Positions 24,701-36,700 of a DNA stretch of 64,000 bases are shown here, piece after piece. Made by a program: the position numbers and the translations under genes. Below the pieces are notes generated by a model that made no database searches, was not told where the DNA came from, and saw only the letters and a list, made by a program, of their open reading frames with translations. Numbering within the stretch: position 1 is the first letter of the stretch; every line of letters starts with the position of its first letter. Source of the DNA: Phallusia mammillata (taxonomy: Eukaryota; Chordata; Ascidiacea; Phlebobranchia; Ascidiidae); contig QLIY01000096.1 in the NCBI GenBank assembly GCA_003260075.1, forward strand, positions 191,551-255,550, given 5' to 3'.

Positions 24701-27700
24701 CCATTGCTGTAATACTATGTTTAGCACCATAATATTGAATTTACGACCTAAAAACTAAGCACCTCGACTCACGCAACTGTCTACATATATTTCACGTGGT
24801 AGGACCAATTTCGGGAATCATGAATGTCAGTGACTTCGACGGAAGTACAAGTGGAGTTAAAAGTGTCTACATATTCTATGGAGAGTGTTTTGCAAACCGC
24901 CCACTTCGCACAACCTTAAATGTGCAAAATTATGAATCGGAGTTTGCAGCGCATGTGATTTTCTATGAAGAATGCGGATTTGAAGCAGCCGTTGAAAAAA
25001 TCGATACACAGACAACCGGTTTTGCAGGATGGCAAAACACAACATTGAGTTTGGAGTGGAAAGTAGACTTTGGTAACTGACTGTATATACGTTTGTGATT
25101 TTCACACCTTTACGTCAAATGTGTAAAAACAGTATTTTCCAACCAAGAACTGAAGTCAAAGTTTTTGTAAGTTTGCAGACACCTATCGTAATTTACAGCA
25201 ATTCTCACAACTCAAAAATTGGCATCCATCGACTGTCCAGTAACCGTAATAATGCTAACAAGCACAACTGAATGTTGCATGTAGCAGGAAATAAGTTGGC
25301 TGGAACAACATAAACAAAAATAACAATATCTCTTGCAGGTTGTTCACCTATTCAAGACGACTTATACCCATATTTCACCGCAAGCACACCAACAAACGGT
25401 AGGGGACAGTTTTTTCAATATTACCCTAGCCTGGACAGATAGACTGTGTTTGCTTTTCGAAACTTGCAATACAAACATAATGGCTATGATTTTCTATATA
25501 ATTACATGTAGAAACGACCACTTGGGCTCCTACCACAACTGCAAGTCCGAAAAATTACCCAAAAGGTACAAAATTTCACTAAAAACTACGAAATACTTAA
25601 AAAGACAACAACTGACTATTGGTGTATAAAAGTGCTTAAAATATTATTTTGGCCATTTGGGTTATAAAGGATTTTGGGTTAAGGCGTTATATACTTCAAA
25701 ACGTCCCGACCCAAAACAACGCAATTGATGTGAGTCATAGACATTCTACACTCGTATGATGTGTCACTGACCACTTTTATGTTTTACCCAACAAAACACG
25801 CTTTCATGTAAATGTAACGTTTTTTAGAACCCCAAAGAGGCGAAGTCAAGGTATTTCCAAATCCCCCAGCTGCCATCCAGTATGTTACGCTAAAGTTTGA
25901 CGAGAGTTATGATGTAAAGCCAAAGGAAATTGAAATTGAGCTTGACACAAGCGGCATGCCAGACACATACACGTTCTCTTATAATGTGCTGGATGTCGAC
26001 AACTGCGGTGTGAATGTTTCAGTTTTCAGGACAGATGTTAGGGACGGTATATGGCAAGAATTTGGACCGACAATTGTATGGAGAGCTTATTTCGGTAAGT
26101 GCATTTCGAGGTAATTTATCGCTATTTTATATAAGCTATTGCTGTCAGGCATGGTATCAAGTTTGTCGGGACTTCTGGCAAGTATTTTTATTCCGACGTT
26201 TCGACGCCTATTTTCGACGTGTTTGCGTTCTTTTTTCCTTTGTTTATCGTGCACTGTACTACGCGCATTCAGTATTATTTACCCGGATGAAGGCGACCTG
26301 TATAGGACGTCGAAATAAAAACACTTGCCAGAAGAGCTCTATAAACTTTACTATTCAAGTTCATGTCTGCGAATAGTACAAAACAAAACAATTACGTAAA
26401 TACATTGTATTTGGGTTGCTAAAGTAAAATAGATCCAACAGACTTGCAAGAAGATAAGGAGACCAATGGTCAAGTCGTTTTGAGCTTTACGCATTTGGGT
26501 CTACCACCGTGAACAGCAATAAACAAACAAACCAAAAAATATGTTTTTCCTATCTATATCTATGTGTGCTTATCAACTGAATTCAACATTCCTAAACAAG
26601 CTAAGACCAAAACATATTTTTTAAAGGTAAAGTTTCTGGAAGTGTTACTTTGCCTATTCCTAATGGAAGTGTGGGAACTGTGTATTTTCCAAAAACGTAC
26701 ACGAATCCACCAAACAAAGTCTACATAACATTAACTTTGGGGTCCGTCATTGAGGTTTACGAAATCTTCAATGACCGATTTACAGTCCAAGTCCCAGTGG
26801 GAAAAAGAAAAAGAGAAATTCTTCCAATCCGTGTAGCCTCTTTCGACTGGGTTGCCTTATACGGTAAGATTGGGTACTTGTGTAAAAACGTGGTGACATA
26901 CCAAACAGTTAAGGCGCATAAGTTATATTAGCTAAGTGGGGTAAATTGTGCATTCAAACGCGAGATGAGAGCTAGGTGAAGTGCAATGTAGCAACTAGTT
27001 TACATTTTAGACCATTTGTTAAAAGGCATTAAATCATAAAGCGGTACTAATTTTTAATTACATACATCAATATCTTCGTTGCAGCCCATCCTTTTAGTAA
27101 TTATTTCCGACACGTTGTTAAAAAGTTAAAGCACGTAAACTACATGTATACAATAAAATATTCTGGTACATACAGGCCTTTATATTCAAGAAGAACAAAC
27201 AGCAACTACAAGAATCACTTCCGCCGTGACAACAGCAACTACTCAAGTAGCCACAACCAAGTATTCTCGACTAGTCCCGAAACGTAAGGATACACAATGC
27301 ACATACATTTGTTGTTTACCTATAGCAGGGGTGGGGAACCTACTTAGTACTGAGGGCCGCATGAATTGCACAACATTTTCGGGCCGGCCAAATATTTTTT
27401 TATTTTCAAATTCCATGTAATACCCTAAGCACACAAGTGATTTTATATTTCATCGCTCCAAATTTTTTTTCTTTGCTGTTACTTGTTTGCAACAAACAAG
27501 GCATACAGGTTTATCACGTAATTCGACTAAAATCTGTCCATTCTTTCTGGAACACCCTAGCTCCGTTATACCGAATATATTTTATGTAACAATATAAGGA
27601 TCCACGCTAATACCTCTAAAATCAATTTAAAACTAACACCACATGGCAAATGATTTGTTACTGCAAGGAGAGGCAATCGAGTGACTGTTACGTCACAAAC

Positions 27701-30700
27701 ACAGCAAGTGGTTGAATGTGTGGCAATTTTAATAAGTTTGGCGACAAATGTGGAAATGTCGAATTCTTTTCAAGTAAATTGTACATAAACATTTTATTGT
27801 TGTTTTTCGATGCTTTGTTTTATGCTGTACCAAAATTGTGACGCGGGCCACATTAAAAAGGCAAGCGGGCCGCATACGGCTTCCCCACCCCTGACCATTA
27901 GGCTCGTCACTGCGCGACTGAAAATGTAAGGTAATATTTTCCAGGCAAGAAGCTGTGCGAAACACTATGGTTCGTTAACTTTGTTCCCCTGTGCTCCAAA
28001 ATCCTTGTATTGTACAGAATCATTGCATCATCAACACTAAATGTACAAGCGGTTGGGCATTCTTTCAACGCTTATTTTTAAATGAAAGATCGACACAAAA
28101 ACATTTTACTAACCTCATTTGGTCAAATATTTTGTTTGTATTAAAATGATTTTTTTGTAACATTATAGCGACATTAAACGCGGTTTTTGCATTCGCAGAG
28201 TCTCAGTTTGGCAGGTTTGATATAAAGCCAAAGCTTTTATCCGCGATCCAATATGCTACACAAGAATTTGACGAGTGTTACGACGTGCTACCGAAGGAAA
28301 TAGAAATACAGTTTGACACGACTGACATGCCTCAATATTTGATTTTCTCGTATGATTTTGTTGAGATCGATTACTGCGGATTCAACGTTTCAGTTTTCAG
28401 AACCGATATTCCAGACAGGCCTTGGCACAGTGCAGGCCCAATAGTCCACTGGAAAGCTTATTACGGTAATTACGTTGTTAACCTTTTAAATCAACAAAAA
28501 AACGCTAAAAGAAATATGTTTGACAATAGTTTGCAAGTCATCAGCAGAAAAAAAGCACAAAAACAACACATCTGCCCTTACTTATTAAAAACCCGCCAAA
28601 TAACACTGCGTTGTATGTTTTTGCAGGTCGAATTAATGGAACAACAATAATAACTCACTACACTTCTAATAGTGTGGTAACAATACATTTTAAGCGTTGG
28701 TTTCGCGACCCTCCGAGCAAAATAAGACTGTCCGTCAGTACGTTGGATGTTACTGTCGCGGTTCAAAATATCTTTAACGACCATTTTACTGTACTAATAT
28801 CGCAAATAGTGGCAAAAAGAAAAAGAGACACACTTCAGCAGAATGGGAACTTTCTTGAGATCAATTGGACTGCGCTATTTGGTAAATAATTTATTCCCTG
28901 CTAATTTAACGTTAAACTTTCGATAAAATGAATATTGTTAAAAAAAACTTGTTTAAATGGTAAACTTAAAAAAAACTCAACTATTGCATTTAGATAAACT
29001 TGTACGGGAATATGCAACAACGCCTTCAACGGCATTTACAACTGAACATACGGAGACGATTCCATTCCAAGCTATCACTACGACCACAACAAAAATTACA
29101 ACCGATGCCATCACTGCAGCGACAACACAAATGACAACCATAGGCTCAACTACACCTAAAGAGACAACCGAAGTCACGACTGAGGCTAAGGCAGATATTA
29201 CAACCAAAGCTACCACTGCAGTCACAACCGAAGAGACAACCGAAGCTACAACCGAAGAGTCAACCGAAGCTACCATTGCAGTCACAACCGAAGAGACAAC
29301 CGAAGTCACTAATGAAGCTACAACCGAAGAGTCAACCGAAGCTACCATTGCAGTCACAACCGAAGTCACGACTGAAGCTATGGCAGAATTTACAACCAAA
29401 GCTACCACTGCAGTCACAACCGAAGAGACAACCGAAGTCACTACTGAAGCTACAACCGAAGAGTCAACCGAAGCTACCATTGGAGTCACAACCGAAGAGA
29501 CGACCGAAGTCACTAATGAAGCTACAACCGAAGCCACCATTGCAACCACAACACAAGAGTCAACCGAAGCCACCACTGCAGCGACAACAGAAAAGTTAAC
29601 CGAAGCTACCACTGCAGCGACAACCGAAGAAACAACCGAAGCCACGTCTGCAGCGACTACACAAATTACAAGTGAAGCAATTGGCTCAACTACAACCGAA
29701 GAGATAACTGACGTTAGCACTGCAACAACAAAAGAGAAGACAACCAAAGATTTCAATGCAGCCACAACAGAAGAGGCAAACGCAGCTACCACTGTAGGTA
29801 CATCAGAAAAGACGACTAAAATCACCATTGCAGCTGAAACAGCATTACAATCCACAACACAAGCCACAGGTTAGCAAACTGTGATGTTTGATAGTAAAAT
29901 TATAAACTATGTAGTGACCGATAAACCGTTGTACCTTCATCAATTTTTTACTTTGATTAAGAAAAAAAATGTTACTCACGTTACGACAAACCGCCTTTTT
30001 CAGATACTACCCAACGGTTTACCACTGGTTTTGGACAAAACATCATTGTAACACCAGACGGTAGGTTTTAGGTAGAACAAGAATTAGGTGTCGTAAACAT
30101 TATTTAAATGTGCAACGAAACGCCTATACTGACATGTGCCATCACAGCATATAAAACCGACGCAACTCCGACAACCACAAATTAAAATAACAAAGTCATT
30201 CCTAAACTTACACTACCTTCCGTTAAACATCCTCACTAAATACAGGCCCGGTATCTGACGCTACACGCAATTGAACAGCAAAAAATACTTGCTGAACATA
30301 GAAGCAAACTATGTTGTGTAAGAGTCATCAGCCTGGTATTCTCAAATCAAATAGGACAGAAAAAAACAAAAAAACAAACATAAATTTTGTTTCTCACGTC
30401 ATGAATTCCTATGTGGTCTATCTTTTTGGCGAAACGTAACCAACCTGTCTCTGCAACACCAGAGTGGGTGAGAGTAGGCAACACAGAGTTCTACCTTGGT
30501 ACAATACGTCGTAACTTCACGGCATCGAATGATGCTTGCCAAGCAGAAGGTGGATCACTTGTGATAGTCAAGACAGATGAAGCAATAAGATTTATTCTTG
30601 CAGTGGTGACATTAATCGGAAAACAAGAAGGTGGGTTCGCTTCCTTCACGGCTGTAGCATCGAAAAGTGTTGTATTCTGTGCAAAAACATGTGATGAAGA

Positions 30701-33700
30701 ACTTTTATTCAACTTCAAGCAATTTTTTCTACAATGCAATACAGGGTTATCTGGCACCTTAAAAAATGTTTGGATTGGACTCCGCGGAAACCGAACAACC
30801 TATTTTTGGATTGATGGTACAGAGTTAAATGTAAATGAACCACCATACATCCAAGTCCAACTACCATCACATCTACTCAACCATAGTGTTTGCGTTATTG
30901 TTGACAGGGATGTTAACTGGCATGCCAGAAAGTGTGGGCACAAACGTTCCTACGTTTGTCAACGACCTGTTACTGAAGGTAATTATAAGGAAATTACCGT
31001 TCGATTATCAACAAATACTCCCGTAAAACCCTATTTTGTACAGAATATTACTTGAGTCAGCTAAATAAATCAACAAGTCCATAAAACACTAAAATCATGT
31101 CTATGCATGCCACCGAAGTGCCGAAGGAATTGTAAACAACACTCCAACACAAGGGGACCACACTCTTACCAGATATTAGCACCAAATTTTAAAAAAACGG
31201 GCTTAATAAAAATGACTTTTAAAACAAAGAATACTGCTAAAACTATTCGAAATTCCTTTACTTTGGATAATGTATGCTTTTGGCATACAAATATTACACA
31301 TTGTTAAAAACATATGTTTAGGTTTTACTGCAACACAAACAACCCAGTTCAAAACTAAAGTGGTTAAAACACCGACAGATTCTTACACAACTCCCACAAC
31401 TTTCATTAAAGGTAAATAATAATCTAAATATTTTTTGACCCAATTTACCAAAGTATAACAAATTTTCACGTAGGGGTAACCACGGCACAAACAACCCAAC
31501 AAACTACTGACAATTTTCATAAATCATCATATTCTGCGACACAGATCTCTACATCAGGTATAGAAAGGTTAACTGAACAAAAATCACAAATTAACTCCTG
31601 ATGATTTATGATTAACACTCAGATATTTCCGCGAGACCAACTACAAAACAGACAACGCAACGTTTTGAAACAACAAAACAATTTTTCACGCCAACAGGTA
31701 ACTTTAATCCAAGAAAAAAAAAACTTAATAAAGGACTAGTATTTCGCGTAGGAGGGAAACATACAACAAAACAAACGACTGGAAAGTTTGAAACAACAAT
31801 GAATATGAACAAAACAACAACTGGGCCAGGTAATACAGTTAAATATACAATGAAAAGCTCGATTAAAACATAAAGCGTAGAGTTTACGACGGGAAAAACG
31901 ACACATGGAACAACCAAAAAAGTTGAAATGACAACAGTCTATGGAACACCAGCAACTACACAAAAACTAACCAGGCTGCTAACAATACCGACGGCTATTA
32001 GCGCAAATACAACTTGGACAGGTAAATCAGTTTTCTCAACCAATAAAAACATATAACACAAAAAACGCAGATTTCACCACAGAAAAAACAAGCCAACAAA
32101 CAAACGGAAATGGTAAAACGTCAACAAATTATGTGATACTTTTAACCACACAAGAACAAACTGAAAAGCTAACTAATCCAACGGCTGCCAACACAAAAAC
32201 AACTTGGACAGGTAAAACATTTCCTAAGGCAGGGGTTCCCAAACTTTTATGGTATGTGGCCCAAATGTCTATTTAATAGTGATTCGTGGCCCACCATGTG
32301 CTGTATATTTGGGCACAAACAAAAATATAACTCAAAAACAGGCGACAGTTTCTAGCAATTTATTTTTAATGAGATACATGCTCCTGAAATTTGGCTACAA
32401 GATTCAGAATTCTTTGCAAAATATCACGTTTTTCAAAACAAAGCGCATACTATTTACAGTATAACAAAACAGTACAATCTATTCAAATGGCTCTGTGGCC
32501 CATTGAAAATGTCTTGGTGGCCCAGTTCTGGGCCATAGCCCACAGTTGAGGAACCACTGTCCTAAGGTATTAAAAGACACTTAACTTACGAAAACGCAGG
32601 CATCACCACAGAAAAAACAAGACAGCAAACAAACGGAAATGTTAAAACGTCAACAGTCTTTAGAACGCAGTCACAAACTGATAAAGCCACAGTGCCGATG
32701 ACTGTTAACACACAAACCACTGAGACAGGTAACTCATCGACGAATAACTATAAAGAACTAGTTTATCACAAAAATAACTTAGATGGCATCTCGGACAAAA
32801 CAACCCAGGACGCAATAGAAAATGTAGAAACGTCAACTGTTTATGGAACACTCGTAACAACATTGGGTATGAAAATGATATACAGAAGTGCTTGAAAACG
32901 TTTCAAAAAGGCTACGAAAAACGTTTCTAAAATCAATTAGGCATGAGCAGAAGCCTATGGTCGACTTGCTGCAGGTTATGATGTTAAAACAATGTGATTT
33001 AAGATTGATTGATGGTTCAAAGCAAACCGAAAGCCGTGTGTTCTAATAACACCTTATTGTTTTAAACAACCCTGAATCCTAACGTTTTTCACAAGCTTTG
33101 TGTTAGTATGTATTACTTAGAACTTTTATTTTCTGGGGTTTCAGAAACAACAACAGGCAGTCTTGAAAATGTACAAACAACCAACGAGACCTCCACACGT
33201 AAGTTATTTTAATTTCCTGGAAAATAAACGTCTTTTACTGCGCCACACAATTTATTCAGGCACTACTGCAAATGTTTCCAATATTTTGACGCTTTTATTT
33301 GTTATTTTGATTAAAGATGCGGATACAACGACGGACAACGTTTTCACAACCGAAAACAAAGGCAAGTTCAACACGTTACCTATGTTAAAGTTACCACCGA
33401 TCTACCAGTTAAACAGTTTGCACAAAGTAACAAATGCCAACAAAGTAACCATATCCTAAACTTTTGTCATTATTTTGAAATAAAATTTGCTTTAAGGTAT
33501 TGCCACAACGACCGACAACAGCTTCACAACCACCACAGACAATAAAGGCAAGTCAAGATATTGTAGACGTTTAGTCAATGAAACTCGCTTAGTTTCCTTT
33601 TAGCATGACCAATTACCGACAAAAAGCGATATTAAATTTTGGTCCAAATGTCATTTTGTTTTAAGATTTTGAAACGACAACTGTCAATGACTTTGCTGCT

Positions 33701-36700
33701 ACAACCGATGAAGACGGTAAGTGTATACTTGTTTTAATGATCATACGTATAACTAACAGTTAAGTTGGTTTATTATTTTATGCAATATAGAACAGTGGTC
33801 GGCAACCGCCGGTCCGCGACGAGTTCGCTAGTGGGCCGTATAATTTTCAGGTTAAATGTTTAAAAACATTTTGCCCATTTATCCCGGGAATGATAACTTA
33901 ATTTAGGCGTTTTCGTTACTAAATATTTGTAGTTTTTTGAAGGTCGGTCTGCGAGAATAATTCAGTTTCAACAACGGTCCGCAGTAGAAAAAAGGTTGCC
34001 TACCCCTGATATAGCACAAAAGCACAGAAAGTAAATTTGATTTGGCAGTTTTTGACTAATATTTTATTTTCGTTTGAAGATGTTGATACAACAACGGACG
34101 TGAATTTCTTGACCACAACTGACAGTGAAGGCAAGTTATAAGCATGTTGACATAAGTTTGGGCACAACCACTAATTAAACTGTCTTGTATTAGAATATGA
34201 AACAACCACCTATGAAAATGTGATCATCACCACAGCAGATCAAACAACGTCATCAGGTAAGCTGTAACGCCGGCAACGATAAATTTATTTGTAACTGCGT
34301 ATACCTGCTGGACTAGATTACACATCTTTACATTCACAATTAAAACATAGCAGTGATGTTGCCAGGACTTGTATTGCTTTGGTTTAAAACCACCAATAAC
34401 CATGAAGCTCTTTATTAAGTTGCCTAAACTTCTTGCACGCGCACTCGCCCTTAAATTTAACAACTGATTTTGACGTTTACAACATTAATTGTATTCGATT
34501 TAATATGTACAGCGGAAGTCACAACCACAAACGATTACGTTGCGGAAACCACAGCAACCTCTACCCAAACCGCAGGTGAGTAATATACATTAACAAAACA
34601 AGTTGAATGGTCATGGACTTTTTATCGAACTCTAATGGCTTCACATAAATTCACACTAGGTAACCGTTATGTACCCTATGGAACGTCAAGAATTCTATTT
34701 AATATACCATTTTTGAACCCATTTTTCCTACAATGCTTTTCAATGAAATCATAGTATGTTTTAGAGTCGATTCACACGCTTTGAGTGACAATAAAAAAAC
34801 AAAACAAATCTAATAAAACCGTCTTTTTCTTTTCTTCCACATTAATATTAATACCAACAAAAAAAATATTTTGATCGCAAGAATTTGAAACGACTATTGG
34901 CGTTGAACCTACTACAGAACCGGTTCCTACAACAACAACGTCGACAACTTATTCGCTAGAAGGCAAGTGGCAACTGTAATTCACGCATAAGTTACACGAT
35001 ATTTTCTACACGTAAAGTTGTTTTTGCAAACTTTTGTTTTGGCACAAACCGTAAATATTTTGAGTCTGTATTGTAGATCAAACAACAGCAGGCCCTACAA
35101 CCACTACTGGCGTTGTAGCAGTAGCAACAACAGGTATGTTTCCAGTAAAAAACAATTAAAGCAATGCAAAACTAATTTGAAATATTTTTCTCCAGCAGGT
35201 AAAAAAGAAACCACAACACAAGCTGAGGTTGCTACAACAACTCAAGCTCCGCCAGGTAGCATGTTTTATTAATTGCAATAAAGCATATTGCATATTAAAT
35301 AGCTAAAAAAAGATGCAGCATATTAAATAGCTAGTTTAGTTTGAATGCATTTCAAACGAACAGCCACCACAATATCATATACCAGCCTTAATTTCCAGTT
35401 TATGGTTGTACTGTAAATACGCAGTAACTGCTGCAGCATCGTACGTTTATCCACTTTACCAAAATCAGTGGAAATAAAACTTACATTTGAACGTTTGGTA
35501 ACAATAGTATAAGCAAACAATTATGGTTTCAGTTGACGTGTGGAAGGAGTTCGAATACTCGAGTTACCTTATTCGTGAAGATCCAAAAAGCTTCTTTGAG
35601 GCTGAACAACTTTGCCAGAAACTGAACGCAACGCTTGCAACCATCAAAAACACCCGTATAACAGAGTTCCTGAAACAAAATCTCACATTCAGAGGTAAGT
35701 TGTCCCCAGTGGGTCGTTTGTCATACATGACTATGTTAAAGACGATTCTGGTAACAAAACAAAGCTATACTAAATGTAAAATTTAGGAGGTGTTGGAGGT
35801 GTTAGATGCTAAATCGTAGCAAATGGAACTGTTAAAAACATTCTATTGAGATTTTTGACACAAATTGTTTTGCATCAAGCAGGAAATGCATGGTTCGGGC
35901 TTTCAAAACTTAACGGAGAATCTAACTTAACGTGGAGTGATGGAGACCGGCTTATGCCTTCGCAAGAGCAATTTGATCAGGGGGAACCGTCCATTAACTT
36001 AGCTGAAACATGCGTCATACTGAACACCAATTTCAAGTGGGCAACACGAAGATGCTCGTTTGAGAGGGCATACATATGTGAAAGACGCCTGCAGAAACCA
36101 GGTACGACCCGCCTTTGTAGTGTTTATTATATGCAATCTCCACACTTTTTTAAACTGCTGTGTTCGAAGGCCAACTTGGTACACTCCACACCAGTAGACT
36201 ATGGCAACTAGTGTAAGGTTGTAAACGGGCCTGAAATTAGAGTCCGAACCCGGCCCGAACCCGAATCGTTTTTGAGTCCGTTTAGGCCCGAAAGTTTGAT
36301 TGACAAGCTCAGAAAAGACCAAGACAACAAACACAACAGACAATTGGTCTCGAACAAGGCGTTTAGGGCTGTTTGACATTACGTCAGGTCCAGCAACTGC
36401 CTACTTAGCTGGTTAAATTTATTAAATTAAAAAATACTGACACAGAGTGTAAAGTCAGGCCCGAAAATCCCGGCCCGACTTACAACTCTGAGGTAGTGCA
36501 TTTGAAATAAAAGTAAAACAAACTGGTGAACAGATTACAAAATACATACCACTACTATTCTTAACCTAACATATAAATAATGCAAACAAACATCAATGCA
36601 CTGATGACTGTTTCTATTTAAACTTTAGCGGTTTCTAGTAAAGATCAAAAGATAGAAAAAGAAGCGTCATAAATAAATGCGTTCTGTTGACTAATATATG

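Larger units (their letters stand above)
22450..28881 (+). other. Gene B exons 4-14: seven H-type-lectin-like domains
   Basis: Domain exons 22450-22758, 24052-24318, 24803-25072, 25828-26094, 26637-ish (26627-26863), 28199-28465, 28627-28881. Linkers are 23653-23727, 24591-24635, 25339-25398 and 27176-27283. Pattern of H_lectin (Helix agglutinin/discoidin C-terminal type): P..V.I.F..C, then CGF.ASV and a closing W(R/K) before the phase-1 junction, for example CGFIASVQRSD...VIKWRIKHG. Pairs 4+5 (25828-26863) and 6+7 (28199-28881) are a block duplication: both end in KRKRE/KRKRD plus DWVALYG/NWTALFG. The last member of each pair is shorter and diverged. Family assignment is by eye. Confidence 0.65.
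31322..35255 (+). other. Gene B exons 19-36: array of Thr-rich micro-exons
   Basis: Eighteen exons of 45-141 bases, all phase 1-1: 31322-31411, 31474-31557, 31623-31697, 31752-31829, 31881-32021, 32071-32211, 32600-32728, 32783-32866, 33145-33198, 33317-33361, 33497-33547, 33666-33716, 34080-34130, 34194-34256, 34513-34575, 34882-34962, 35077-35133, 35199-35255. The peptides are Thr/Lys/Gln-rich, such as TTEKTSQQTNGN and TTTDNVFTTENK. Several are clear duplicates: 31881/32071/32600 share a TTEKT or TTGKT core, and 33497/33666/34080 are each 51 bases. Four introns use GC donors. Together they form a long, modular glycosylated stalk. Confidence 0.75.

Noticed and set aside
26430-26520. Possible extra exon between H-lectin domains 4 and 5
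   Set aside because: Resembles a linker in part, but no phase-1 acceptor/donor pair keeps it open.
28977-29867. 296-residue minus-strand ORF rich in Val and Ala
   Set aside because: It is the exact antisense of the Thr/Glu-rich mucin exon; repeat codons lack stops on both strands.
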